Below are positions 35,203 through 44,005 of a stretch of DNA of 64,000 nt, piece after piece. The position numbers and the translations under genes are program-made. The notes under the pieces are model-generated. The model was given only the letters and a program-made list of their open reading frames with translations, made no database searches and had not been told where the DNA came from. The first letter of the stretch is position 1. Each line of letters starts with the position of its first letter. The DNA comes from Streptomyces tubercidicus (lineage in GTDB: Bacteria; Actinomycetota; Actinomycetes; Streptomycetales; Streptomycetaceae): positions 3,100,001 to 3,164,000 of the forward strand of contig NZ_CP114205.1 of the NCBI RefSeq assembly GCF_027497495.1, read 5' to 3'.

Positions 35203-36291
35203 TCAGGTGTGGGGGACGAAGGTTCGCAGGGCGATTTGCTGGGTCCATTCCTGTTCGGGCCAGTCTTCCTCGGGGCCCAGGACGAGGACGGCGAACTGGC
35301 GGCCGTCGGCGGCGGTGAAGGCGCAGTCGACGACCTTGACGCGCATGCCGAGGCGTTTGCTGTCATAGGCGTAGACCAGTTGGTTGGCGTCTATGCCCGG
35401 ACCCGGGAAACCCAGGGGTTCGAGGCTGATCTCCTCGTAGCCGGGGTTGGCGGACAGGCCCTTTGATGCTTCCTGGAGTGCCTCGCGCGGGGTGATTTCC
35501 GGGTTGCTGATCTCGAAGATCTGCACCAGGCCGTGGTCGTCCGGGGCGGTGTAGAACACGCCGGTCTCGCGTTCGCTGCGCGTCCAGGTGCCGGGTACCG
35601 CGAGGGTGAAGCCCTTCTTGTCGTGTACGAGGTGGTAGCCGTCGGGGAGGTCGGTGAGGGTGGGGGCGCGGCCGGGTGCGGTGCTGTTCGTGGCGCCGGA
35701 GGGCGGTGCGGTCGCCGTGCCGGTCTGGGTGTGGGTCTTGGTGCGGGCCGGGGGCCGGGCGGCGGTCGGGTCGTCGCCGTGGCCCCAGAGCAGATAGCCG
35801 CCGCCGATGACCGCCGCGATCACGGCCACCGCCCCGCCCGCGACCACTCCCCTCCGTCGCCGAAACCCGGGCGCATAGCCGATGTCGGCGTCGATGCCGG
35901 GCACCGGGGTGCGGTACGGGTCGGCGGCGGGGGTGAAGTACGGGTCGGGGGCGTAGAGGTGGGCGTCGGGGGCGGCGGAGGCGTCGGGGGCAGCGGAGGC
36001 GTCGGGGGCAGCCGGGTCCGGTAAGGCGCCGGGGGACGAATTGGGGTGCGGGTACGGGTACATGGCGCGGGGCGGGCGGGGCGGGGTGTCCGGCGTGGGC
36101 GCGGCGTCGGGCGTGGGCGTACCCGACGGCGGAGCGCCCGCACTCGCGCCCGCGCCCGCATTTCCCCCTCCCACCGACGGTGCGACCGACGGCCGCGGCG
36201 GCGCCGGCCCCCTATACGGCGCGGGCGGCGGCGTGTCCGTCTCCCAGCTCTGCGTCTCGTCGTTCCAGCGGGGCGGGCCGCCGCGCTTCAT
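35203..36291 (-). CDS. Pro/Ala-rich single-pass membrane protein
   Basis: A 362-aa protein: a disordered N-terminal region (1-145) very rich in Pro, Ala, Asp and Gly with short repeats (DASAAPDASAAPDA), a basic FRRRRG, one TM helix (about 150-170: GGAVAVIAAVIGGGYLLWG), a Thr/Pro linker, and a C-terminal extracytoplasmic domain of about 150 residues (DLPDGYHLVHDKKGFTLAVP, then GLVQIFEISNPEITP). The last part resembles the fold of PsbP/LpqN-like lipoproteins by general pattern only. Third gene of an operon, 2 bases after the previous stop. It may be the output or sensor of the motif-linked pair upstream. Confidence 0.78.
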   Translation of the reverse strand: MKRGGPPRWNDETQSWETDTPPPAPYRGPAPPRPSVAPSVGGGNAGAGASAGAPPSGTPTPDAAPTPDTPPRPPRAMYPYPHPNSSPGALPDPAAPDASAAPDASAAPDAHLYAPDPYFTPAADPYRTPVPGIDADIGYAPGFRRRRGVVAGGAVAVIAAVIGGGYLLWGHGDDPTAARPPARTKTHTQTGTATAPPSGATNSTAPGRAPTLTDLPDGYHLVHDKKGFTLAVPGTWTRSERETGVFYTAPDDHGLVQIFEISNPEITPREALQEASKGLSANPGYEEISLEPLGFPGPGIDANQLVYAYDSKRLGMRVKVVDCAFTAADGRQFAVLVLGPEEDWPEQEWTQQIALRTFVPHT

Positions 36292-36293
36292 GG

Positions 36294-36668
36294 TCAGCCT
36301 CCCGCCAGGGTCGTGAGGGCCTGGGTTACCGCGGCGCCGGAGGCCAGTAGGCCGACCACCGCGCCGGCGTCGGCGAGTGCCGTGCGGAGCCGGGTCAGCC
36401 GTCCCGGGGCGGCCGCGCCGGTGTCCGCGATGTCCGCCTCCGTTTCGGCGAGTTCGCCTCTCAGGGCCGTGATCTGTGGGCTTTCCACCGCCCGGGACAG
36501 ATCGTCGTGCAAGGCGCGGACGGCGCGCAGCAGTTCCTCCTGCGCCGGGTCCCTCGCCGGTACGGCTCCGCCTTCGTGGTGGGTCACCGTGTTGTGGTCG
36601 CCGATGGCGAAAGCACCCCGGACGCTGCCGATGTGGATGCCGTTCCCGCGCTCGTCAGCCGTTGCCAC
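36294..36668 (-). CDS. Small helical protein with N-terminal IGDHNT motif (DUF5955-like)
   Basis: A 124-aa protein. GTG 36668 is chosen because GGGAA lies 9 bases upstream; the coding region then overlaps the preceding gene by 14 bases. Residues 10-32 form a Gly/His motif (GSVRGAFAIGDHNTVTHH) nearly identical to the C-terminal motif of the upstream membrane protein. The rest is alpha-helical: a coiled-coil-like stretch (about 45-90: LLRAVRALHDDLSRAVE, GELAETEADIADTG) and a hydrophobic end (AGAVVGLLASGAAVTQALTTL) that could insert in a membrane. The layout resembles effectors that carry a short aggregating motif and a pore-forming helical bundle. I tentatively associate the body with DUF5955; not certain. 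Confidence 0.75.
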   Translation of the reverse strand: MATADERGNGIHIGSVRGAFAIGDHNTVTHHEGGAVPARDPAQEELLRAVRALHDDLSRAVESPQITALRGELAETEADIADTGAAAPGRLTRLRTALADAGAVVGLLASGAAVTQALTTLAGG

Positions 36669-38499
36669 GCTGGGCACTTCCCTTCGTGTCGGCACCGCGC
36701 CCGGTGGTGCCGTGGTGGTTGATCGTGTTGTGGTCGCCGATGCCGACGGCGCCCTGGGCGGACTCGACGTAGACGCCGCCCTCGGCGACATGCACGACCC
36801 GCTGCTCGAATTCGTCGGTCTGATAGCCCGCCTCGCGCAGCGCCGTGGTCACCCCGGCCGCCACCCGCTGCTGAATGGTCTTCAGATAGCGGGCGACGTC
36901 CATGTCCTGGAAGAGCGAGGACTCGCCGTACGTGCCCAGTTCGCGTACGGAGGCGCCGGGGCCCTCGGGCAGCGCCGCGCCATGGCCCGCGGTGGCCAGC
37001 CGCCAGGCCGACAGCAGGCCGCGGGCCAGCGTGCCGAGGGCGTGCCCGGCGGAGCGGGGCGTATGCGTCAGCGCCCAGACGGCCTTGCCGAAGTGGTGAT
37101 GGTGGCGGTGCCGGTACGCGAGCCGGTCGGCGTCCTGGAAGGGCTGCCGCAGCGGCCACAGCACATGCGGCGCGACCTCCAGCATCAGCATCCCGCCCTG
37201 GGTGTGCACACGCACGAAGACCGTGGTGACGATGCCCTCGTTCCAGCCGCCGACCCGGATGCGCAGGAAGTGCCGCCGGGTCTCGCCGCCCTCCTCCACC
37301 GCGGCCGCCCGGTGCGCCTCGAACGCCTCCGGTGCGTACGGTGCCGCCGCCCGGCTCGGCAGTCCCTCGGCCGGCAGAAAGACGCACTCGTCGATCTCCA
37401 GCCCGCGCAGCCGGTCGCGGACCGCGGCCGCGGTGGCCGGCGAACCGTGCGGCGACGGCACCCGCAGCGCCGCCACCAGCGGCACGATCCGGGCCAGGAT
37501 GGCGCTGTTGTCCAGCGGTTCGGCAGTACGGTCCGCGCGCGGATTCAGCTCCACCGACAGCGACCAGGTCCGGTACGGCTGCCCGGCACCGCAGAACGGG
37601 TTGGCGGCCCGGTACATCACCAGCGGCCCGTGCTGCTCGGTCCGCACCCGGTCCCGCAGCCGACGGAAGCGGAAGCCCTCGGCGCGCTCGGCGGGGTCGG
37701 ACATCACGTCCGGGAAGCGTTCCCTGGACAGCTCGCTCGCCAGTACCCGGGCGAACTGCCCGCGTTGCAGACCGACCAGCACGGCCATCACCAGCGGCAG
37801 CAGCAGCGCGACCCAGACCCCCACCAGGAGGCCCGTCCCGTAGCCGCTGCCGAAGGCAGTGCCGTACGAGCTGTCCCACGGCCCGGAGCCGTACGAACCG
37901 TACGCGTCCGAGGAATCACCCGTCAGGGAACTCAGCCCGTCCGGGAGCACGGTGAACGGCCATCCCGCGCCCACGAGGGCGATCCCGCCGACGAACGCCA
38001 TCACCAGCAACGCCACATACACGAAGGCCAGTGCCAGCCGGCCGTACCAGCGCAGGACGAAGGAGAAGAAGCGGGCCACGCCCGGCAGGACGGGTGCCCG
38101 GCGGACGACGCGGGACAGCGCCATGAGGACGACGGGGTATAGATAGAGCGCCGCGAGCCCGTAGGAGAGCGGCAGGGCCACGATCCACAACAGCAGGATC
38201 CCCGCCGCCCAGCCGAGCTGGAGCCGCCGGGCACGCAGCGCATGGGCCAGCACGCGGGCCGCGTCGATGCCCAGGGACGGTGCGGCGAACCGCTCCTCGT
38301 GGACGTACAGCTCGTCGATGACCGCGTCGCGGAAGGAGTCGTCGAGGTACGTCCCGGCGCACAGCAGCCGGGTGGCCTCACTGGCGCCCGGCGGGATCGG
38401 GGGAAGCTGCGGCGGAGGCGGGGCGCTGCCGTCCGGCTTACGCAACCGCGCCGGGCCCCCAGGTTCGGCGGGCTGCTCAGGCACCTTCATCCCAGTCAT
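36655..38499 (-). CDS. Multi-pass membrane protein with C-terminal IGDHNT motif
   Basis: A 614-aa protein, first gene of the operon. A Pro-rich cytoplasmic N-terminus (MKVPEQPAEPGG...PPPPQLPP) is followed by four or five TM helices (about residues 100-250, including AAGILLLWIVALPLSYGLA and LLVGVWVALLLPLVMAVLV) with a Ser/Gly/Tyr-rich loop. A large soluble domain (about 270-560) contains a histidine run (RHRHHHHFGKAVW). The last 45 residues hold VESAQGAVGIGDHNTINHH, the same motif as in the next protein. Start at ATG 38499 or 38490, both near GGAGG. No family recognised. The soluble domain faces the same side as the motif, probably the cytoplasm. Confidence 0.78.
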   Translation of the reverse strand: MTGMKVPEQPAEPGGPARLRKPDGSAPPPPQLPPIPPGASEATRLLCAGTYLDDSFRDAVIDELYVHEERFAAPSLGIDAARVLAHALRARRLQLGWAAGILLLWIVALPLSYGLAALYLYPVVLMALSRVVRRAPVLPGVARFFSFVLRWYGRLALAFVYVALLVMAFVGGIALVGAGWPFTVLPDGLSSLTGDSSDAYGSYGSGPWDSSYGTAFGSGYGTGLLVGVWVALLLPLVMAVLVGLQRGQFARVLASELSRERFPDVMSDPAERAEGFRFRRLRDRVRTEQHGPLVMYRAANPFCGAGQPYRTWSLSVELNPRADRTAEPLDNSAILARIVPLVAALRVPSPHGSPATAAAVRDRLRGLEIDECVFLPAEGLPSRAAAPYAPEAFEAHRAAAVEEGGETRRHFLRIRVGGWNEGIVTTVFVRVHTQGGMLMLEVAPHVLWPLRQPFQDADRLAYRHRHHHHFGKAVWALTHTPRSAGHALGTLARGLLSAWRLATAGHGAALPEGPGASVRELGTYGESSLFQDMDVARYLKTIQQRVAAGVTTALREAGYQTDEFEQRVVHVAEGGVYVESAQGAVGIGDHNTINHHGTTGRGADTKGSAQRGNG

Positions 38500-38667
38500 C
38501 GACCTCCCCCGAAAACACCAACGAGCCACCGCTGCGGGCCTGTTGGACAGTCGAAACCGCCGACTCGGGCCACACGGAAGCGGAAGCCGCAGCATAGGGG
38601 AACGGAGCGCTCCGTGTCAGCGCGATAACCCAAGGTTGCCGCGCTGACGGCGGGCACTCCGAAGAGA

Positions 38668-38943
38668 TCAGACGGCTGCGGGGAACTCGCCGTTCTTGAG
38701 GGCGGCGACGAAGGACGACCAGCCGCCCGTCGGGAAGATCACTACGGGGCCGTGCGGGTCCTTGCTGTCACGGACGGGGACGGCGTCGGGGATACCGGGG
38801 GCTACTTCGATGCAGTCCCCGCCGTCGTCCCCGCTGAAGCTGCTCTTCATCCAGGTGAGCGCCACCTCGATGCAGTCGCCGCCGTCGTCGTGGCTGTAGC
38901 TGCTCTTGACCCATATCGCTGTGCTCAGCTGGTGCTTGTCCAT
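38668..38943 (-). CDS. DUF397 protein with an internal duplication
   Basis: A 91-aa DUF397 protein, the usual small partner of XRE/DUF5753 regulators (WhiJ-type loci). The family start W.KSSYS...GDCIEVA appears twice: WVKSSYSHDDGGDCIEVA then WMKSSFSGDDGGDCIEVAP, an in-frame tandem duplication. It is followed by the normal remainder (VRDSKDPHGPVVIFP, then WSSFVAALKNGEF). It lies inside the out-of-frame tail of the XRE gene. Start at ATG 38943 with GGTACGGGG upstream. Such proteins are thought to antagonise the partner regulator. Confidence 0.88.
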   Translation of the reverse strand: MDKHQLSTAIWVKSSYSHDDGGDCIEVALTWMKSSFSGDDGGDCIEVAPGIPDAVPVRDSKDPHGPVVIFPTGGWSSFVAALKNGEFPAAV

Positions 38944-39781
38944 GGTCCCCGTACCTTTCCATGAAGTCGCCGATCAGGGCAGCTGATTCGGGGGCTGACA
39001 GAGCATCCGCCCTGAGCACATCATAGATCTGGCTGTGGCGGGCATAGACAGCCGGATCGTCGCGAAAATGGCCGCGCTCCAGCGACTCCGAGTAGAGCCA
39101 GCATTCCCCGTCGGGCAACGCGATCAGGGCCATGGAGGCTTTGGGCCGCCGAACCTCGGCACGGTCGGCCGGGGCAACCTGAACGCGGATGTTGGCGTAC
39201 TGCCCGACCCTCAGCAAGTGCGCGCACTGGTCGCGCATGACTGCCGGACTGCCCACAACATTGCGCAGGCAGCTCTCATCCAGCACGGCTACGTACAACG
39301 GGCCGTTGACAGCCAGAAAGCGCTGCTGGCGGCTCAGTCGCGCCCGGACTCGCTCCTCCACCTTCTCGGCGTTCGTGCTGCGACGACTGAACAGCGCATG
39401 CGCGTAGTCAGGCGTCTGCAACAGGCCCGGGATGACCTGCTCTTGATAGGCCCGCAGCGCCACCGCCTTGGCATCCATCTCCGCCCGCCGCTCGAACCAG
39501 TCCGGATGCTGCACCTCCGGGTACCAGTCGATCCGCCCCCATAACCGCAGCAGCACTCCCCCGGTGCCCAGGAGTTCATCGCACTGCTTGGCGAACATGT
39601 CCTGCGGGACACGGGTGCCTGCCTCGATGCGGGCCACGTGCGAGCGGTCGCACGGGATCTTTTTCGACAACGCCTGCTGTGTGAAGCCCGCCAGCTCCCG
39701 GAAGTGTTTCAACACCTCCCCGAACACAACGGCAGTGTTGGCGGCCGGTCCACTCGCGGCGTTGCGTCGTCGTCGGCTCAC
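38768..39781 (-). CDS. XRE/DUF5753 regulator with a run-on tail over the DUF397 gene
   Basis: A 337-aa regulator: XRE helix-turn-helix at about 20-80 (LKHFRELAGFTQQALSKKI, SHVARIEAGTR) and DUF5753 to about residue 275 (VIPGLLQTPDYAHALF, RLSRQQRFL, then IYDVLRADALSAPESAALI). After about residue 282 the sequence becomes Arg/Gln-rich (QPRRRRRLHRGG) because it reads through the DUF397 gene in another frame, overlapping it by 176 bases. In typical loci the regulator stops within a few bases of the DUF397 start, so the stop was probably lost by a small frameshift. GTG 39781 follows AAGGGGGA. Confidence 0.88.
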   Translation of the reverse strand: MSRRRRNAASGPAANTAVVFGEVLKHFRELAGFTQQALSKKIPCDRSHVARIEAGTRVPQDMFAKQCDELLGTGGVLLRLWGRIDWYPEVQHPDWFERRAEMDAKAVALRAYQEQVIPGLLQTPDYAHALFSRRSTNAEKVEERVRARLSRQQRFLAVNGPLYVAVLDESCLRNVVGSPAVMRDQCAHLLRVGQYANIRVQVAPADRAEVRRPKASMALIALPDGECWLYSESLERGHFRDDPAVYARHSQIYDVLRADALSAPESAALIGDFMERYGDHGQAPAEHSDMGQEQLQPRRRRRLHRGGAHLDEEQLQRGRRRGLHRSSPRYPRRRPRP

Positions 39782-39823
39782 CGCATCCCCCTTGGTGCCA
39801 GATCGTCGGTGTCACGCGTCTGA

Positions 39824-39852
39824 CGTTGCGACCCGCACTACGGGGCGCAACG
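39824..39852. promoter_or_regulatory. 29-bp imperfect palindrome between divergent genes, candidate XRE operator
   Basis: The arms CGTTGCGACCC and GGGGCGCAACG match at 10 of 11 positions across a 7-base spacer. They lie 43-71 bases upstream of the XRE start, in the 150-bp region shared with the divergent gene at 39932. Typical place for autoregulation. Confidence 0.45.
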
Positions 39853-39931
39853 CTGAACACACCCAACGTAATGGGTCATTCGGCCAAATGCGGCGCGTTC
39901 TTGCGCAACCAACCTCTTGGAGTCAGTGAGC

Positions 39932-40339
39932 ATGAGTTACGACCGGGATGCCGTCCCCGCGCCTATGCCGGGGCTGCGTCTGCTGCCGTGGGCGGGCGAG
40001 GGCGGGAAGCCGTGCTTCTTGTCGACGGATGTCGCCGGGGGTGTGCTGTCGCGGCTGGCCGATGAGATCGAGGCGGAGCAGCTGTGTGACGGTGCGGATG
40101 TCCTCCGGGGCGCGGAGGCCGTACTGGACGACGGCAAGGCCGGGGAGCATGCGCTGCGGCGGGCGCTGCGGGCCACCACGCAGTCGTTCGGGGATGTGCT
40201 GCGCGTCGCCGACAGCCGGGGCGCGCGGCTGCCCGTGGCGGCGGACGGTGGCGACGAGGCCGACAGCGGTCAGAAGGCCGACGACGGGCCTGACGACGGG
40301 CTCGGCGGCGGAGAGGAGCTGCCCGGCGAGCCCGCATGA
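39932..40339 (+). CDS. Conserved small hypothetical protein next to the XRE/DUF397 locus
   Basis: A 135-aa soluble protein starting MSYDRD at ATG 39932, after TTGGAG. Recognisable segments are GLRLLPWAGEGGKPCFLSTD at the N-terminus (a common start of small proteins divergent from such regulators), VLSRLADEIEAEQLCDGADVL, an Ala/Arg helical middle (AEHALRRALRATTQSF) and a disordered acidic tail (DEADSGQKADDGPDDG). Divergent from the XRE regulator, likely under its control. Function unknown. Confidence 0.78.
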   Translation: MSYDRDAVPAPMPGLRLLPWAGEGGKPCFLSTDVAGGVLSRLADEIEAEQLCDGADVLRGAEAVLDDGKAGEHALRRALRATTQSFGDVLRVADSRGARLPVAADGGDEADSGQKADDGPDDGLGGGEELPGEPA

Positions 40340-40341
40340 CC

Positions 40342-40375
40342 GAGCCCGCACGGCCGTTGCTGACCGTGCGGGCTC
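40342..40375. terminator. 12-bp hairpin between convergent genes
   Basis: The arms GAGCCCGCACGG and CCGTGCGGGCTC enclose a 10-base loop. It follows the 39932 gene by 2 bases and lies 45 bases downstream of the mdh stop, so it can serve both. Confidence 0.7.
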
Positions 40376-40420
40376 GTGGGTGCTGCGGTGCCGCCCGCGT
40401 GGGGCGGCCGCGGCGGTGGG

Positions 40421-41488
<1,068 letters not shown>

Positions 41489-41495
41489 CTATCGA

Positions 41496-41517
41496 GGTCT
41501 CTTGGTATCGAGAGACC
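41496..41517. promoter_or_regulatory. Palindrome upstream of mdh
   Basis: GGTCTCT, 8 bases, AGAGACC, with an inner near-palindrome (TCTCTTGGTATCGAGAG). It is 83-104 bases upstream of the mdh start, among AT-richer sequence, so an operator controlling mdh is plausible. Confidence 0.4.
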
Positions 41518-41777
41518 CGGCCGTCAGGCTATCGGACCCCCGCCCGGGGGAGGCGACGGGCCGGTGTGCAACACCTCACCGGGTGGCTGACCGGGGCCTG
41601 CCCGGGGGCCTTGCCCGGGGGCCTGGGGCGTCCGTACGGCCGCCGGGAGCGGGCTTTGCGGCCGTCGGGAGCGGGCTTGACGGCCGTACGGGGCGGGCTC
41701 AACGGCGTCCGGAACCGGCTTTGCGGGGTTCGGTGTGCGGTGTGCGCTTCGCGCGGGCCCCGGTGGGGCGAAGGGGC

Positions 41778-41818
41778 GGCGGCCGCCCGCTCAAGGAGGG
41801 GGGAAGCGGGCGGCCGCC
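41778..41818. terminator. 14-bp hairpin
   Basis: The arms GGCGGCCGCCCGCT and AGCGGGCGGCCGCC enclose a 13-base purine-rich loop, downstream of the XRE-DUF2690 stop at 41981 in the minus direction. Confidence 0.7.
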
Positions 41819-41980
41819 GAGTTGTGCCACACCCGTGGGGGGGGTACTTCGTCGCTTGCCCGGGATCCCGGCGGGCATGCCCCCTGTCTTTCGGACATCC
41901 TCAGCGGGCGGTGATCCCGGGTCTGCGGGCGGGCCGGGCGGCCCTGGCGCCAGGCGTACGCCGCCCGTGCCAGGAGCGCT

Positions 41981-43105
41981 CTAGCGGACCGGTGCGGAGG
42001 CCGACGGCGCGGGGGATCCGGCGGGCGCTCCGGCGGGTGTGGCCGGAACCGGACGGGAGCAGCCCTTCACCCCGGCCACGGTCGTCCCGCAGGCGGCGAC
42101 CTTCGCCGGGTCGCCGGTCACCTCGACCATCGGGGTGTAGGCGGCGCCGTTCCGCTCGGCCCGCGCGGTGGCGCTGTGGCCGCCTGCGCTGAGGGTGGCC
42201 TGATCGCCCTGTGCCGCGCGGCTTATTCGGGCCCAGGCCGTGTGGCAGACCTTGCTGTAGCGGACCTCTATGACCGCCCGGCCGGCCCGTCCGCGGGACG
42301 GGGTGATGGCGTGCGTGCCGCCGCAGCCCATCGCCTCCGGGTCCTTGCCGACGCAGCCGGCGCCGGAGCAGCGCACCCCGGCGGGGAGGGCCTGCTTGGG
42401 GCTGGGCGCGGCCGCGGGGCGGGCCGCCGGCTTCTTGGACGGGGTGCCGCCGCCCGGGTTCAGCAGCAGTACGGCGGCACCGGCCACCAGCGCCGCGCCG
42501 ACCGCACCGACGGCGTACATGACCGTCCGGCCACGGCGGGAGCGCCCGTCCTGGGCCTGAGCCTGGGCCGCGGGTGGCGTCGGGGCGGGGGCGGGGGAAC
42601 TCTGCGCGGCCAAGGGCCACTCGGGAAAGTCCGCGGCCGACGGGCTGTCCGTGCGCCGCTGTTGGGGCACGGACGGCAGCTTGCCCGTCGGGGCCACCGG
42701 CGCAGCCTGCGTGCCCTTCGCGGACTTGGCGGACTTGGTGGCGGATCCGGCCGCGGGCTCTTCGGTGTCCCATCCCAGCGCGGCGCGCGCCTGGGCCACG
42801 CTGATCGCTTCCATGGTGACGTCGTGCCGCATCTCCGAGCGGCTCCAGGACCGTTCGGCCAGCTCCCACAGGGTGGTGAGGTGGCCGGGGTGGGTGTCGG
42901 TCACCTCGGCGAGCGCGACCACGGCGCGCTGCGGTGGCAGCAGCCGCCCATTGAGGTAGCGCTCCCAGGACGTTTTGCTGTAACCCGTGGCGTCCGCGAC
43001 ACCGGCCACACTCAGTCCACTGCGGTCCACGAGCTTGCGCAGCTGACCGGCGAACTCCCGCACCTGCGGGTCCAGTTCTTCCGGAAGCGCCTTCCAGCGA
43101 GGCAT
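41981..43105 (-). CDS. Membrane-anchored XRE regulator with DUF2690 domain
   Basis: A 374-aa protein: N-terminal XRE helix-turn-helix (about 15-75: AGVADATGYSKTSWERYLNGR), a disordered Ala/Pro/Gln linker (120-190), one TM helix (about 193-213: VMYAVGAVGAALVAGAAVLLL), and an extracytoplasmic DUF2690 domain (about 240-350) with cysteines in VRCSGAGCVGKDPEAMGC and SKVCHTAWARI. The ends are Pro/Ala/Ser-rich. The layout suggests a one-component sensor linking an outside signal to DNA. ATG 43105 follows GGGGGAGG. Monocistronic, target unknown. Confidence 0.88.
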   Translation of the reverse strand: MPRWKALPEELDPQVREFAGQLRKLVDRSGLSVAGVADATGYSKTSWERYLNGRLLPPQRAVVALAEVTDTHPGHLTTLWELAERSWSRSEMRHDVTMEAISVAQARAALGWDTEEPAAGSATKSAKSAKGTQAAPVAPTGKLPSVPQQRRTDSPSAADFPEWPLAAQSSPAPAPTPPAAQAQAQDGRSRRGRTVMYAVGAVGAALVAGAAVLLLNPGGGTPSKKPAARPAAAPSPKQALPAGVRCSGAGCVGKDPEAMGCGGTHAITPSRGRAGRAVIEVRYSKVCHTAWARISRAAQGDQATLSAGGHSATARAERNGAAYTPMVEVTGDPAKVAACGTTVAGVKGCSRPVPATPAGAPAGSPAPSASAPVR

Positions 43106-43510
43106 TGCCTCCCCCTATTCCCCCCGCTACGTGCCCAAGCGCGGCCCCCCGGTCCGCTCTCCTTGCTCCCCGTCGGGACGCCCCCGGCCAGGACGGCGAT
43201 CCCCTCTCACGGGCACACGGGAACCTGCGGGCATACGTCACCCACCGTGCGCCCCGTGACCCCTGCAGTGTGGCATTTCCGGCGGAGTCCGGACGACTTC
43301 CGTACGTATCCTGACAAGTTTCGGCCAAGATGCCACCAAAATTGGCCAGCTCAGGCAACATGTCGAGACGCGCTCTTGGCCCTCCGCGTCGCGCCCTCCG
43401 CATACGACACAGCGGCGGCCCGCGTCCTCCCGAGGGGGAGGGGCGGGCCGCCGCTGTCGTCTGTCGCCCTGGCGGCCGTACGTACAGCCGCTCAGGTCAC
43501 CTCACACCGC
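43106..43510. other. 405-bp intergenic region
   Basis: No gene is supported. It contains the promoter of the XRE-DUF2690 gene at its left and the terminator at 43409-43457; otherwise only short chance frames. Confidence 0.55.
43409..43457. terminator. 15-bp hairpin downstream of the DUF3017 gene
   Basis: The arms ACAGCGGCGGCCCGC and GCGGGCCGCCGCTGT are perfect over 15 bp, and the loop itself contains a smaller CCTCCC/GGGGAGG hairpin. Confidence 0.75.
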
Positions 43511-43939
43511 CTACCGCACCGTGAAGTGCACGATGTCATCCAGGAACGGGATGTGGATCCACGGCTTGGGCTGCACCATCAGGGACAGCATCACGATCAC
43601 GAAGCCGAGCAGGCCGTACGTGAGCATGTCCGTGAAGCGGGAGCGGACGGCGAGCATCCCGACCGACGGCAGTGCCCGGCGCAGGACCGCCCCGGCCAGT
43701 AGGGAGAGGCCGATCACGAGCGCGCCGATACGGAACGCGTCGAGTGCGACGAGGAGCAGGCCGACGGCGACCCCGCCCATGACGCTGAGCAGCGGCCACT
43801 GGCGGGCGGGCGCGGGGTAGCCGCCCGCGGCGGCGCGGCCGCCGCCTTCCGGGCGGGCCGTGTCGCGGGTCAGCATCGGGAAGCGGCGCGAGGAGCGCTG
43901 CGGCTCGGAGGCTCCATCCGAATGCGCTTCGGCACCCAT
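43511..43939 (-). CDS. DUF3017 membrane protein
   Basis: A 142-aa protein with a Ser/Arg-rich N-terminus and three TM helices (about 45-135), ending WIHIPFLDDIVHFTVR. DUF3017 genes regularly follow folD in Streptomyces, as here. The start at ATG 43939 is preferred because AAGGGA lies upstream; a TTG start at 43984 would extend it. Function unknown. Confidence 0.8.
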   Translation of the reverse strand: MGAEAHSDGASEPQRSSRRFPMLTRDTARPEGGGRAAAGGYPAPARQWPLLSVMGGVAVGLLLVALDAFRIGALVIGLSLLAGAVLRRALPSVGMLAVRSRFTDMLTYGLLGFVIVMLSLMVQPKPWIHIPFLDDIVHFTVR

Positions 43940-44005
43940 GGCGGGCAGTCCCTTCCGGTCGCCGGATATGTCTGTCTCAGACAAGGGTCTCAGGTTCCGC
44001 CGCGG

